Assembly (NCBI GenBank): GCA_034509925.1 | Contig: CM067526.1 | Coordinates: 3,721,001 to 3,785,000, forward strand | Direction: 5' to 3' | Length of the DNA stretch: 64,000 bases | Source of the DNA: Hirudinaria manillensis | Lineage: Eukaryota; Annelida; Clitellata; Hirudinida; Hirudinidae | In this document: positions 1-12,457 of the stretch, one piece after another | How positions within the stretch are numbered: the first letter of the stretch is position 1 | Layout of the letters: each line of letters opens with the position of its first letter | Position numbers and translations under genes: made by a program | The notes under the pieces: model-generated | Database searches by the model: none | What the model saw: only the letters and a program-made list of their open reading frames with translations | What the model was told of the DNA's origin: nothing

Positions 1-797
1 ACTCACTCACTCACTCACTCACTTGAAGATCAGAATAGAATATTTCTGAACAGCCAAAATTTTTGCAATCATAACCTCCGTTGGCATTTAATTTGCAGAA
101 TTGTTGCAAGTACAAAATTAAAGAACATTTTTTGGAAATTTCCAATTATCATCAAAGTAGATAGAAAAACAGGAGACAAAATAATGAACCACGTTGTAGA
201 CGGTTATGATGATGATGATATTACGATGATGATGATGACGACGACAATGGTGATGATGTCATCAAAACAAAGTAACTCATCATACGTCAGGCAATTCATT
301 TGCTTATTTATTTCTTCACACATTCCATCTTTCAATCTTTCAATTCAGTCACTGATATGCAATTAGCCATTACAATTATTATCAGCCATATTTACATCCT
401 CAATGAAGACAGAGATTTCGACATGTGATAATGAGACATCTTTCTCAACATATCTTTATCATTATCCCACTCACTGGAACAATCGTCATCACCATCACCA
501 TCATCATCATCATCATCAGATGACTATTTGGTAGAGGTGGCTTAACAAATTTAGAGAAGCTAATGAAGCACCCCGTGGCATAATTTGATGACAACTACGA
601 CGATGATAATGATGGCGACTATGACGGATCGTGCCGACGTTGGGCTATGGCGGTAATTACGATGAGCTGCAGAGGCAAGCCAGAAAGCAACCCATTGCTA
701 TTATTAAGAAATTAAGATTAAAAACAATAAATTTATTTATATTTTTATTAAACAATAAACAACACGAAGAAAATGTATTAAAACCACAGGCACTTGC
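1..797. other. Left flank; probable Graf intron or 3' part
   Basis: No further exon is recognised left of the last BAR exon of the Graf-family gene. The stretch opens with an (ACTC)n run (1-24). It has (GAT)n around 208-255 and (CAT)n at 484-519. Exons for the rest of the BAR domain, and for the PH, RhoGAP and SH3 domains expected of this family, are not visible and should lie beyond the left edge. A plausible acceptor near 674 on the minus strand opens only a short frame ending in a stop, with no PH-like sequence, so it was not called. Confidence 0.5.
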
Positions 798-1189
798 CTC
801 TAATATTTTATTCTTCAGGAGATCCGCTTCGTCTTTGGTCGACTCGAAGTTTGCTCGACACTAAAATGAATGTGAGGATAACATTTCTTGTAAACAATGC
901 ATATCTGATTGTATAATAAGATAACATACATCTGATTGTCAACATAATAAAACATATCTGATTGTATAACAAAATAATACATATCTGATTGTATAACATA
1001 ATAAAACATATCTAATTATATAATAATCACAAGATAATTTCATAATTTCATCTCATTTAAGTACTCTTTTATGCAATTGTTGTCATTGATTTTGAAATGG
1101 GATTTTCTGATGGTATTATATTGATTGAGCAAATATTGGGACACAAACTCTCACAGGCAATCAACACTGTGACAGTTAATAGAATGGTA

Positions 1190-1220
<31 letters not shown>

Positions 1221-1398
1221 CAATAGAAATAATAATGTACCTTTAACTAAGTTACTAAGTTATGCAAATGTATTCGTTCACCTTCTGCAATTTTGAGCTG
1301 AGATCCTTCAGGTATGGCTGGAAGTCGTTACATAATTCATAACCTGTGGAAAAGTAAATAATTTGAATGATAATGATAAAAATAATAATATTAATAAC

Positions 1399-1430
<32 letters not shown>

Positions 1431-1769
1431 TAATAGTAATAGTAATAGTAGTGCTCACTGAATATTTGAAAATGTCAAAGTGCAAATTGAGGTCAGGGAG
1501 TGAGTAATTTCAGAAGAGCCACAACATGATTGGTTAAACTTTTTCATGGAATCATAATTTCATTTCAATAATGATGATGATAATGATGATGGTGGTGGTG
1601 ATAATATATGACCGTTGATTGATCATTATTTCGTACCTTCATGGTAGAAGGTCAACCAGCTGAACATAAACTGGAGGAGCTGGAGAATTAACATCATTAT
1701 CATCATCATAATTAGCATTATCGTCGTCATCATCATCATCATCACTTGCAACAGCATTATCACCATCAC

Positions 1770-1829
<60 letters not shown>

Positions 1830-4800
1830 TAACATCTTCACCAGGATGAAACATCAAAATCAGCAACAACTTCAAAGCACTTTAAGAATAAGAACAACAG
1901 ACCGTGGTTGTTGAAGTGTGATTTGATGACAAACTTGATAAGCATCGCTAAGTGCAGACAGTGAAATTATAATACACAGACATTGATATTATGATATGCT
2001 GATACTGAAATTATAATACACAGACATTGATATTATGATACGCTGATACTGAAATTATGATATGCAGATATGATATTATGATATGCAGATACTGAAATCA
2101 TGACACACAGACATAGTGTTTATGATACACAGATATTGATATTGTGGTACACAGACAAATGATATCATTGAAATCATGATAACAGCTGGCAACATCACCA
2201 GTGGTCATCAATGACCCACTCAATGGGGAAGATATTTGAATACATTTCCCACTCAATGGGGAAGATATTTGAATACATTTCCCCCTTCATAAGTTGAATT
2301 TACAGCCACAAAAAATAAATAAATAAATGTCTGAACTCTGAACATCCTGAACATTCCACTGTTGCGCACAAAAAAATCCAAAACTAAACTCAAAATGTTT
2401 ACATTACACTGCATTTACAAAGTGCTATGAGATTGTTGATCTTTTCAGATTAGCATAAATTATCATAATTTATTAATATTTCCTACTCAGTCAGTAAATT
2501 ATTGGTCCAAGATTGAGGACTCAAAGAGTAAAAGTTCGAAGTTCAACCGACTACAGCCTACATCTTCAGGATTAAGAAAAAACAAGGTATGAATAATAAT
2601 AATAATAATTATTATTAATTATCATAATAATATTATTATAATAATAATTATTATTATCATTATTATAAAAAATAGCCGGCATTCCTATGCATAATTACAG
2701 AAAAGAGAATAATTGCATCAATTATAAGAAATGAGGAGAAGAAGAAAATCTAAATGATATCCTGAACGGTATCCAAAAGACGACAGCCCCGTTCAGGGCA
2801 TCCACAAATGCCATCCACGGTGCCTGCTGCTCACCAATTCAACGAATTCGAACTTCTTCCTTTCTTGTACTTCCTGCAATATGAGCACATAATCCATGGA
2901 TTCCTTGCAGAAACCCCTCCTCTCCTGGTCCACAGACTCGTCTGCCTGAAATGGCCCCCCGAAAAAGTTTAGTCACGACACGATGTAAGCCATGGATAGT
3001 GAGTCGTTATCATCATCATCATCATCACGATTCCTTCATTAGCATCGTCATCATCATCATCATCGCCAACATAGGCGTCAGCATTATCATTAGCATCTCA
3101 TTGTCCCTGTTTTCAGGGCAGGCAGTGCAATTAAAACTAGACACGCAACAGCATTATTGCCTATGTTTGTCATGTTGCTATTCAGTACAAACCCCTCGAA
3201 AAGAAAGAAGACAACTTGTTGAAACAACAAGTTGCAACAGGAAGTTGCAACAAGTTGTCAACAAATGTCTTACAAGAGAAAGTCGAGTTTAACATTTGGA
3301 AGATGTTGACATCCAATTATCCATCATTAATAAATTATCTTTCAGTAAACAAAGAGCAGACACTTTAAACTATAAGCATGTACTTTCAATCAAGAAGCCC
3401 ATCGTGTGTTGTTGCATTTGTCAGGTTACATTTTAATCATTTGATTGTACAAGCATCCATATTTGTACATCTACATTTGTACATCTAGGTCTCATGTGGT
3501 GTACTTCTCAAGTCTCTCAGGGTCAAGGTTTGCATTCCATCAGAGACAAATTCACATCATCAGAAACAACTTCACATCATCACCACAGTCATCTGTTCTC
3601 TCCACCAACATCATCAACAGTTTGAGACATTTTCATGCATTATTCAACCATCCTAATTGGGCTGTTACAAGAACGTTATGATGATGGTGCTGGTGATGGG
3701 TAATGACAAAGAAGATGACGACGACGACGAAGATGTTTATGATAGTGATGATGATGATGATGATGATGACGAAGATGTTTATGATAGTGATGATGATGAT
3801 GATGATGACGATGACGATGACGATGATGATGATGATGATGATGATAGTCACAATGATTCTGAACACTTCAGATATTCACCTCTGCAAGCTGAACCTCCGA
3901 GTTTTTTGCTGGCTTCAAACCGAGATATCTTTCTTGTGATTGATAAAATTTTGACGTTTGTTTCTCAAATGTCTGCCTCCATTTCTGCACAATTAATTTG
4001 TTTCATTTAAAAATATCTAAATACCAAAAATACTGGGATGAATTGTGAAGGACATACAAGACAACTGAATCTAAAACATTATTATTATTATTATTTTTAC
4101 TTTTACATTTATCATTACAGTTCCAAAAAGAAATCTGATAAAACAAGAACATCCCTGTGGTTTTGTGGAACCTAGTGCACCTTTTTTTTGCAACAAATTC
4201 TGAGAAATAATCTGAGAAAAGACCTGCAGTCTTGAAAGGTTTGCAAAAGTTTGCAGAGTTAAAGATCACAAAAACATTGCAACAGCTTAATAGCACCTCA
4301 TTGTTTGCATTACACGACAACAAGGGGAAGATACAAGAACAGACAGCCTATAAAAAGTCCGACTCGACCAGCTTTTATTTTGTAATTGTACGTGGTTATT
4401 GATATCGTATTTTGGAAATTTTGAAAAAAAAGTTGCTAAATATTCATATCAAATCAATTGCAAACTCAGAGAGAATGCTTGGCAAAAGGGCAATCAGATA
4501 AAAATCAGATCACCATCACATTGGCCTGAGTTCCCAATAAAAGACTTGATCATGTGAATATTTGAAATATATTTTTGCAAAAAATTAAACAAATGATCCA
4601 AACAATCAAACCTTAACTTCTCCAATTTTGTCCTTCCTAAATTCCTGCATTGGATTCAAAACTGCAGTCCTCACTCTGTCCAACTAGAAAATCAAGAACA
4701 TAATCATCATCATCATCAACACCACCTTTGTAACTTCAGTCATCACCATCATCATCATCAACAACACAACAGTTGCCATTTTTCCTGAGACCGAAATAGC

Positions 4801-5784
4801 ACGAGAGAAACGAGAAATGATTCACTCACCAGGCTCTCCCGAGCATCCTCGATCGTGGAAATAATCTTCCCAAATTCGCTGAGAGATTTCTCTTGGAAAA
4901 GGAACAAAACGTCGGAAATGGAACAAAATGTCGGGAGAGAAAAACACGGACGATCTACTCACCTATCAGGATCTCGTCGTCCGTCTTCTCCGTGCCGATG
5001 CATTCAAATTCGAACTCGGTCAGGAGCTTCGAAAAGTTTCTTTGAGCCTTGGATAATTCTAAAAAAAAGAAAAAAAAGTTACAATCTGAAATTTAAATCA
5101 AACCAACTTAATCAGAAACATCAAATGACATCCTAAAATTAAAACCACAAGTCAGAAATATTTTGGCTTCCAAATAAGTACACTTTTATCAAACATTGAG
5201 ATTCAAAACACAAATTAGAAACTGATTTTGTTATTCATTTTCTTGAAACCTTTTAAAGTCATAAAATTAATTTTAATCTCAATCAAACCATTTGTAATAT
5301 AAGCATATTTACAATAAATAATATGTTTATGAAATAATCATATGCATATGTGAAAGACAACCATCTCATTTCAAACACTTAGCATTCTTAAGATGTGGTT
5401 AAAGCTTTTAAATGGATAAAACTTAAATAAAATCGGATTAATTTCATAAAACAAGAATTTAAACTGACTTACAATAGTAAAGTAATCAATAATGAATAGT
5501 CAATAATCGTTAAATATCTTTAGCTCGATGAAATTATTGATCAACCGTGGTCAAATCGCACTTTTATTTTTTAACAAAGATGGTCAACTTAACACCTGTA
5601 ATGCTTCACAAAACTCAAAATCCAACTTACGGGAGGCAGCGCCGAGCAGGTCACTGCATTCCTTCACGAGTCCCTTGATGGATTTACTAGTTTTTTCAAT
5701 TTCTTTTTCATGAGCGTGAACTTTTTCTCGAAAAAACGGACTATCCGTGAGACATTCGCTAAATTCCAATGTCTGGAGAACCAT
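798..5784 (-). CDS. Graf: Graf-family RhoGAP (ARHGAP26/10/42, oligophrenin type), N-terminal BAR domain exons, partial
   Basis: Nine exons read on the minus strand: 5784-5631, 5058-4963, 4891-4830, 4683-4612, 3984-3880, 2945-2835, 1679-1637, 1343-1282, 860-798. All have AG acceptors and matching phases, giving about 256 residues. The product starts MVLQTLEFSECLTDSPFF, closely matching the Graf/oligophrenin N-terminus. It continues with typical BAR stretches (FEFECIGTEKTDDEIL, LILQEVQERKKFEFVE, FTWLTFYHEGYEL-like at the 1679/1343 junction). Family members bind curved membrane through the BAR domain, then use PH, RhoGAP (Rho/Cdc42) and SH3 domains in endocytosis and actin control. Those later domains are outside the window. 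The ATG at 5784 was chosen because it aligns with family starts. The last donor, at 797, is a GC donor. Which paralogue it represents cannot be told from the BAR domain alone. Confidence 0.88.
897..1024. repeat. Decayed ~28-bp tandem repeat
   Basis: Four or five imperfect copies of an AT-rich unit containing CATATCTGATTGTATAA, in the Graf intron beside its exon 9 acceptor. Confidence 0.7.
1378..1455. repeat. (AAT)n microsatellite
   Basis: Interrupted AAT/AAC triplet run in the intron just upstream, in transcript sense, of Graf exon 8. Translated frames through it are low-complexity and not genes. Confidence 0.9.
1690..1830. repeat. (ATC/GAT)n microsatellite in Graf intron
   Basis: Long ATC triplet run with CACCATCACC interruptions lying directly upstream, in transcript sense, of the exon at 1679-1637. 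Apparent poly-Asp and poly-Met frames here are repeat artefacts. Confidence 0.95.
1963..2170. repeat. 44-bp tandem repeat, decaying
   Basis: Units beginning GAAATTATAATACACAGACA start at 1963 and 2007 and are nearly identical. They are followed by shorter, more diverged copies to about 2170. It lies in a Graf intron. Confidence 0.8.
2216..2283. repeat. 33-bp perfect tandem duplication
   Basis: Two adjacent copies of a unit containing ACTCAATGGGGAAGATATTT, essentially identical, which suggests a recent duplication. Confidence 0.9.
3660..3850. repeat. (GAT/GAC)n microsatellite
   Basis: Interrupted GAT triplets, including two copies of a GAAGATGTTTATGATAGTGA module, immediately beside Graf exon 3984-3880. 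Acidic and poly-Met frames here are artefacts. Confidence 0.9.
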
Positions 5785-8273
5785 TATGTTCGGATTTTAT
5801 AAAAACTTTTAAAATATTCGGGCATCAAATGCGCATCACGACCTGAACCCCACTACTATTTACAAAATTATGCTGGCGGACAACATGCCGGAATTAATGT
5901 GCTGTCCTATCTTAGTTAAACCTCAGATATAAATGTCGCACAGATGACAAACGAATTTAATTGTTGTAATGTTTAACAATTTATTTCATGCGAACGAGTT
6001 CTCAAATTTCAAAAGAAGTCGTTCGACATCGTAAATTTTCACTAGAAAACTATTCACGATGAGTAATTGATTTTTATTTCATTCCTTAATTAACATTCAA
6101 TGAATTAAAATTTGATTTCCATTGATGATTCATTCTCCACTCTATCGCTCGGAAAATGTTATTTTCCAGACGCTGACAATGAGACGAGTCAAAAGTCTTT
6201 TAACTACTCGTATAAAAGTTTTACCAACGCTTCATTTACAATTAACGAAATAAACTACTGTTTATCTGTTAATCAAGAAACCTCTAAAATCTCGGAGATT
6301 ATTTATATTATTGCACGTTCAAGAAGAAAAGAATGAATTTCATAACTTTTCAGCGGGACAGGTGATTACTTTGGTCACAAAGCGCAAATTCCAAATGATT
6401 AGAACCTTCACATGTTTCCACTCACTGAGTCTTTGCAGGACGGTTTTCAGACACCATCAAAAGCGACCACAATGGAGAGTTCGATGCTGAGGGGATTAAA
6501 ATGCTTTGACAATTGCATCACTATTGTGTTGAAATCGATCCTGCTTTGATATCAATCGAAATACCGTGACACAATGGAAGACATGATAAAGATGAAATCT
6601 CTACATTTCTTGGTTTTACAAATTTATGAATCGCTTTAATGAATGAAATGATTCGTTACACTTTAACCCCAACACTAAGGATTGACTTTTTCTTTTAGAT
6701 TAAAAGCAATACTGATCAAATAGACATTAAATGCTTCAGGAATTTAAAATTTAAGTCAAAGTATTGCTTTTAAGAAGAAATAAATCTTTAGCATGCAAAT
6801 GAAGAACAACACTCAACTTATTTCCTAAATAGGTCAGATGTCAAACATATACTTGTGGATTTCAATTAAGCTAATTAATCCTATTAGAAACTAAAATTAT
6901 TCACTAATTGCCTTGCTGCAGCATTAAACGGCCATAACTATCATAAATACTTCAAACGATCAAAACATTTTAAATTTTACGGAAGCCATTTTTGTCGGAG
7001 TTAAATTTAGATTTAAGTCTAAAAAAATTAATGAGCTTAGAATCAAAATAGATGGCGTTGATTCATTGAGTTATCTGATAACCAAGCATTGTGATCTAAG
7101 CAGTTAATTATCATAATTTAACTTTACTTAAATATAAATTAAACTGTAGATAAATTAAGCATCAGTCTGGAAAATTGTTCGGCATTCCATTAAACGGAAC
7201 CCCTTTGAAAAGTTAAACATCGAGAAAAAGCAAAGATATGAAACCATAGATATGAAATGCATCTTCGACGATGAAGAGGTGGCAGACAACATCACGAAGC
7301 GCTAGAAATGGCGCCGAGAGAGGCATTAGTTGCGATTACTTGATGGCTTAGGCGCCGTTCGCGTCATGAAACTGGAGAATTTTCCATTAAATTTGTCTCC
7401 ATCGCATCCACTCTGCTGAACAATCCAGATGGAACCGCTGGACGGACAGATGGATTTTTGACAAAAGCATTGTCATTCATTAGAAATGTTTCTTGAAAAT
7501 GGACAGACTGTGATATTCGTAGAAATACTAAATAAAAGTACAAATAATGACAAAGATGTACTCGATTTAGTGTCTAGGAAGGCCATATTCTCTCTGCTCT
7601 TAATTAATAAATTAACTCAATTAACTTTTAAATATTTTAAAATGTCTTAAACAGAAATGCTCCAAACATTTGGAACGTCCAAGTGACAATTGATTCTGAG
7701 ACCCAAGCTACCCTGGCAAAACAAGAAACATTTAAAAACATGACTACAACATTCCATTGTTTTTCGAATGCAAGTTTGTGTTTGCACAACTCCGTCGATA
7801 TTGGGAAACATATTCTTATGAGTTAATACCTAATGTATTATGTGCCTAATTCAGATATAATACTTGTAATTGTATTTATAATTATTATTATATTATTCTT
7901 CCTTAACTTAAATTACAGAGACTGCAATGAGATCAATAACAATCAATAATAATTATGGTCATTATCATTATTAACATTAAATTAATTGTCGTGATTGAAT
8001 TATTATTTAATTTAATATAGTTTAACTTTGGAAAAAAAACTCATAATGACGAAACCTGAATTTTCTGACTCCCTTGTTCTGCCATAACAACCAACCACAA
8101 CCACAACAACAACCATAACAACAATTAACAACAACTTGGGAACATAAGGAAGTCTCCTGAAACCTCTTGAACCTCTGCAAAAAGTTTGAGAGCATCCAAT
8201 TTGAGACATAAATGTTATTGACACCGACACGATTTTTATTCACGACTTCAACTTTGTTAACAATTGAAAGTCA
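5785..8273. other. Intergenic DNA between Graf and Otx
   Basis: Holds the presumed Graf promoter and 5' UTR just above 5784 and the Otx 3' UTR below 8400. No exon is recognised. A 74-codon open frame at 6112-6336 has no recognisable motif or splice context. A less AT-rich block at about 7240-7450 contains two GGCGCC sites and could be regulatory, with no further support. Confidence 0.6.
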
Positions 8274-8279
8274 TTTATT
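8274..8279 (-). terminator. Candidate Otx polyadenylation signal
   Basis: AATAAA on the minus strand, about 120 bases after the Otx stop codon. A second copy lies near 8234. Confidence 0.5.
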
Positions 8280-8399
8280 CAAATTGTTCAATCAATTCAA
8301 TCAATCATTCAATCGATCAGTCGATCAATCGATCTTTTCCTGGAAGTGAATTTTGGCAAATTTCCGAAGACATTGAGAAGGAATTCCCAGGGACGACAT

Positions 8400-11054
8400 C
8401 TAGAGGGCCTGAAACTTTGAAGCGCACGCTCCGAGACCCTTATAATCTGTGCCCTGGTTCGAATACTCGACACCCAAGGTTCCAGGTGTGAAGAATCCGG
8501 GCGAGTTGTACTGATTGCAGGGGTTGCTGTACGAAGATTCGGAGTTGTTGTTGTTGTTGTTGGTCGGTGAATGAGGTGAGGTTGATGATGGATGGATGGG
8601 TAGTGGAGAAATATAGTCACCGCACGGATAGGGTGGAAGGTGAGGATGGGAGTAGCCGGAGCCGAATGCTGAACCGTAATAGGTTTGAGAAGGGATGATG
8701 ACGACGGAGGATGAGCTGGAAAAAGTTGGCGATGACGATGACGAAGATGGAAACAGCGTCGGATGGTAGTTGAAGTTGTAAGGAGATTCCAACGTAAGAC
8801 TCCCAACGTGCTTCGATAGAGACGACGACAACGACGACGACGTAGGAAGAAGCGATGATGACGAAAACGAAGATGGCGGATAGAAGATGGCCGACGTGTC
8901 CGGCATAGAAGTCGACGATGACGTCAGAGATCCACGTGCGTCCAGGAATAAAGACGACGGCGAAAATGACTGGGGTGAGTGACAGCCAAACAAGTTTGAA
9001 CCGGAATGGAAAGCCGAAAGTGGATCTGCGAGTTGGTAGGATGAACCGTAAGAGGGCTGAGATTGACGCCAGGGAGAGGTCATGTTCTTGAGGACACCCG
9101 AACCCATGAAGTTGCCCTGGAGGAAGTGGTCCGAGCCCTTGCTCGATCGGCCCGTGGATGAAGTGGAGTTTCCTACGCAGGATCCGCTGGGATATGAGGG
9201 CGAATCCATGCGAAGTTTGTCCGGAGATCTGGGAGAGACCCTGTGGTTGGTCGGGGTGACGGGACGAGTGGTGGTCGGGGAGTCGTTGTTAGAGTTTGGA
9301 GTGTCTGATCTTTTTATCTTCACCAGTGAACTGGTGGATGTTGAAGTTTTTGTTTTGGCCATCGAAGTGACTGCCGAATTTGTTGTCCGAGATACTGTCG
9401 ACGTGAGCAAGTTGTTGTTGTTGTTGCTGCTGCTGTTGTTGTTGGCCGATGTGTTGTTCCGCTGCAAGGAAGAAGCCTGATCGGTTGATTTCTGAAGCTG
9501 ACGACATTTGGCTCGGCGATTCTTGAACCAAACCTTGAAGATTCATTGAAATCCGAAGTCACAAATCGGTGCGAGTAAATTGCAACGTCGGGTGCAACGC
9601 ATGTTTGATCCTATTGCAGCTCCCACTATGTGTGCACAGGTTAGCATAACCGACAAGTGTCAAAAGTCAACCGACCTGCACCCTGGACTCTGGCAGGTTG
9701 ATCTTTAGGGCCACTTCCTCTCTCATGAAAATGTCGGGATACCTCGTCTTTTTGAAGAGAGATTCCAAGATGTCCAATTGGTTTCTAGAAAACGTCGTTC
9801 TTTCCCGTCTCTGCTTCCTGGCGCTTCCTTGTTTCGAATTAAAGTTTGCTTAATTAATCAGCACAATACCATTAATAGTAAAAAATTAAATTTATTTATT
9901 TATCATTGATGTTAATAATAATTTGTTTATTAATAATAAAAGTAAGCCGCTCGGAACAAGTTCGGGGTGCGATTATGCAAGCACCCGGTGCCATGTTGAA
10001 CGATCTGATTTGTGATGTACATTTTGTGTACAAATGAATAAAATCAGTCGTTAATGAGATCAAATACTTTAAACAAAGTAATTACGCAACAGAAGAATTA
10101 TGCAACTTTTAAGTACTTTTTCTGGAAATATCCATTAATATCGATTAATTTGAGACCAAAATTAATCGCAACTGTTTTATTTTATTTCCTTATTATTCTT
10201 TAATAGAAATTTATAAATTATTTTGCGATTTACAATCCATCTTAGGTGCTTTTAAACTCCAGAAATTCCATCTAATGCGTGTAATAAATTTCGACGAAAT
10301 AAAATAAGTTATTACTTGAAACTTGAAAATAAGATAATACTTGAAGGTGACAAGATAACCCAAGAATGAATTCCTACCTGGAAAAGCCATGGCAGCATGC
10401 ATGAGATCCACGTTGGACGTGGGCAGACAGAGGTTGTAAGCGGCAGCGAAACTGGAAGAATGACTCTGCACGGAGGCACTCGAAGCCTTCCTCATGTGAT
10501 TCTGATGAATCCCTGGGTGGCTCAGACCCGAAGAACCAGAAATTCCTCCCCCCAAAGTGGTCTGGAATCCGTTCGAAGAATGAGACGACCCGAAGCCCGA
10601 CGAAGGGGCGTGAGGGTGATGGTAGGGCATTTGGTGTCCCGCATATACCCCCCTGTACATGTACCCTTCGTAGCTCGACATTTCCTCTTGATCTTCCGAG
10701 TCGGGTAAAATGTCTACCGAGTTGTGTCTGTCGAAGTACGTACCTAAAAAAGCACACGGGCGGTGTCAACGTAGCGAGAGGAAATAATTTGGAACATAAA
10801 AAAAGGCCTAGAAGTTAAAATGCTCGGAGTGATACAAATTGGACCTGAGCGCATTCTTGGCAAAGTATTAAGACGCTAATCAGTCAGATCGGAGAATTAA
10901 GTGCTCATCCAGTGGATAGAGGTGGTGTTTTCGAAAAAAAAAACCTTGAGCCAACACACGACATCGGAATTAAACTGTAAGCATGGATAGAGGGAATTAT
11001 AATCCTAACTTTAAACTGCTTACCAACGCTTAGCAGGTCTTTACGTCTATCCAT
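8400..11054 (-). CDS. Otx: Otx homeobox transcription factor
   Basis: Four coding exons: 11054-11024, 10743-10378, 9827-9676, 9533-8400, giving about 560 residues. The homeodomain (about residues 138-197) is split by an intron between ...LPESRVQ and [12 protein letters not shown]. It has Lys at homeodomain position 50, the Otx/bicoid-type specificity that prefers TAATCC. Otx proteins act in the nucleus in head and anterior nervous-system patterning. The N-terminal part is Gly/Ser/His-rich. The C-terminal exon is Ser/Asn-rich with poly-Asn and ends ...[12 protein letters not shown], resembling the Otx tail. The start was set at 11054 because this 31-nt exon ends phase 1 with a GTAAGC donor and joins in frame to the acceptor at 10743. 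A start at 10681 is the alternative. An alternative acceptor at 9848 would add 7 residues before the homeodomain. Helix 1 departs from the usual Otx sequence. Confidence 0.93.
9828..10377 (-). other. Otx intron 2 (before the homeobox exon)
   Basis: Mostly AT-rich. A GC-richer patch at about 9940-10010 opens a short minus-strand frame ([17 protein letters not shown]) with no good donor after it. It is noted as a possible alternative exon but not called. Confidence 0.5.
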
Positions 11055-11084
11055 CTAACGCCCGTCCAGCAACAACTGGCCAGT

Positions 11085-11091
11085 TTATATA
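11085..11091 (-). promoter_or_regulatory. TATA-like element upstream of Otx
   Basis: TATATAA on the minus strand about 30 bases above the proposed Otx start codon. Used as a TATA box it would leave almost no 5' UTR. Either the true start is at a later ATG or transcription begins elsewhere. Confidence 0.25.
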
Positions 11092-12403
11092 TGGCGCTCC
11101 CTACCTCCGAGCACGCGTGTGGAACTCTCCTTTGCACACCGCCCGAGACAAAGACGCAGATATTCGAGGCCACTCTAAAGGACAAACGTCATAACGAGTC
11201 TGTCTCGTCATGACCTGATTATGCGATACTTTATTTCATTTCGGATCGCGTTGCGTAAAGTTGAACGGGTAGTTGAATGTGTTGAATATTTTGCTCGGAG
11301 TTGCAAACTTTTTATTCCATTTCGACGAAAATTATTTATTTCGTAAATTAATTATCGAGCTTAATTTGAGTTTAATTTAACATACAAACAGTGATAAACA
11401 TATCGCAAGACGTTTGACCCTGAACTTCTCACCTTTTCGTGACTGTTTCCTGAGGTCAGTGCCGTCACCTGGGCTCCAAATTGGAACGAAGATAAAAATA
11501 AACAACGCTTCCTATTGGTTGCAACGAGGAGGTCGTGATGACGTCAGAGATGCTATTGACATTAAAATTGTTTATTTGCTTTAGCATCTTCTCCGTTGTT
11601 TAATTGCGATGAAATCTTTCAAGTAAATAAAAATTGTCACGAATAGGTGGACAGGTGAGTGGAAATCGTTCATTTATTAAATCCTGATGATGATGATGAG
11701 GATGATTATGATGCTAGTATTTTAAGATAATAATTCAGATATTAATAAATTAAATAATAATTACTAATCTCTATCAACGATACTCCGTTATTATGAAATT
11801 TTTGTAAAACATTTTTTTAAAAACTTAGTACAAGACTGACTTTTCAAAGATTGATCGAGGATTGAAGACAAAAGCAATTCTTTAAATCCAAATTTATTCG
11901 GGCAACAACAATAATAAAAATAATAGTGATGATAATATTTGCAATGATAATATTAAACAACAATAATAATAATAATTATGATAAAATATCAGGATGGAAA
12001 AGGTGGGGCGCACCTTTCAATCCATGTTCTTGGCATGACCTGGGGTCTGAGAAAAATTCCAGAAAGAGCCTTCAAGAGAGGCTTTCTCTGGGATTATCCG
12101 GATTAAGAGTAACATAAAAGGGGAAGTGGTTAAAAGTGGAGACATTCTGCGGGACCTCATCACTGCAGAGATTCTTTCTCGAGTGTGGGACGCTCAAGAC
12201 TCGATTTTGGATTTTTTTTTAAATTGTAAATTAATTGCCGCGAACAAAATTAATCGTGCGTCGAATCGAGAAAACGTGGAAATTCTCTGAGAATTCTCTC
12301 CGAGTGCTACCCGGAAACCCCGCCCATCGAAGCTTCCATTCTGCTTTCCTTTTCCGTTTAGTTGCACCAATAAAAGCTCCGGAAAAATCAATACTCTCTT
12401 GCC

Positions 12404-12457
12404 ATTGGACGATGAACTGAGGATCTAACTTGTGATTGGTTCAACTCTTGAGCCAAT
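12404..12457. promoter_or_regulatory. Cluster of three CCAAT boxes
   Basis: ATTGG at 12404-12408 and 12435-12439 and CCAAT at 12453-12457, in mixed orientation within 54 bases. Further sites lie near 11505 and 15816. CCAAT clusters are typical of NF-Y-bound promoters or enhancers; no transcript can be tied to it. Confidence 0.25.

Noticed and set aside
611..674. Possible further Graf exon behind a TCTGCAG acceptor
   Set aside because: The frame closes after about 15 codons and shows no PH-domain or BAR similarity.
6112..6336. 74-codon plus-strand frame
   Set aside because: No motif, no splice context, composition of ordinary AT-rich DNA.
8452..8466. GGTTCGAATAC resembling a tRNA B box
   Set aside because: It lies inside the Otx coding exon on the opposite strand and no A box or cloverleaf surrounds it.
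9082..9480. 132-codon plus-strand open frame
   Set aside because: Antisense shadow of the low-complexity Otx C-terminal exon; no family resemblance.
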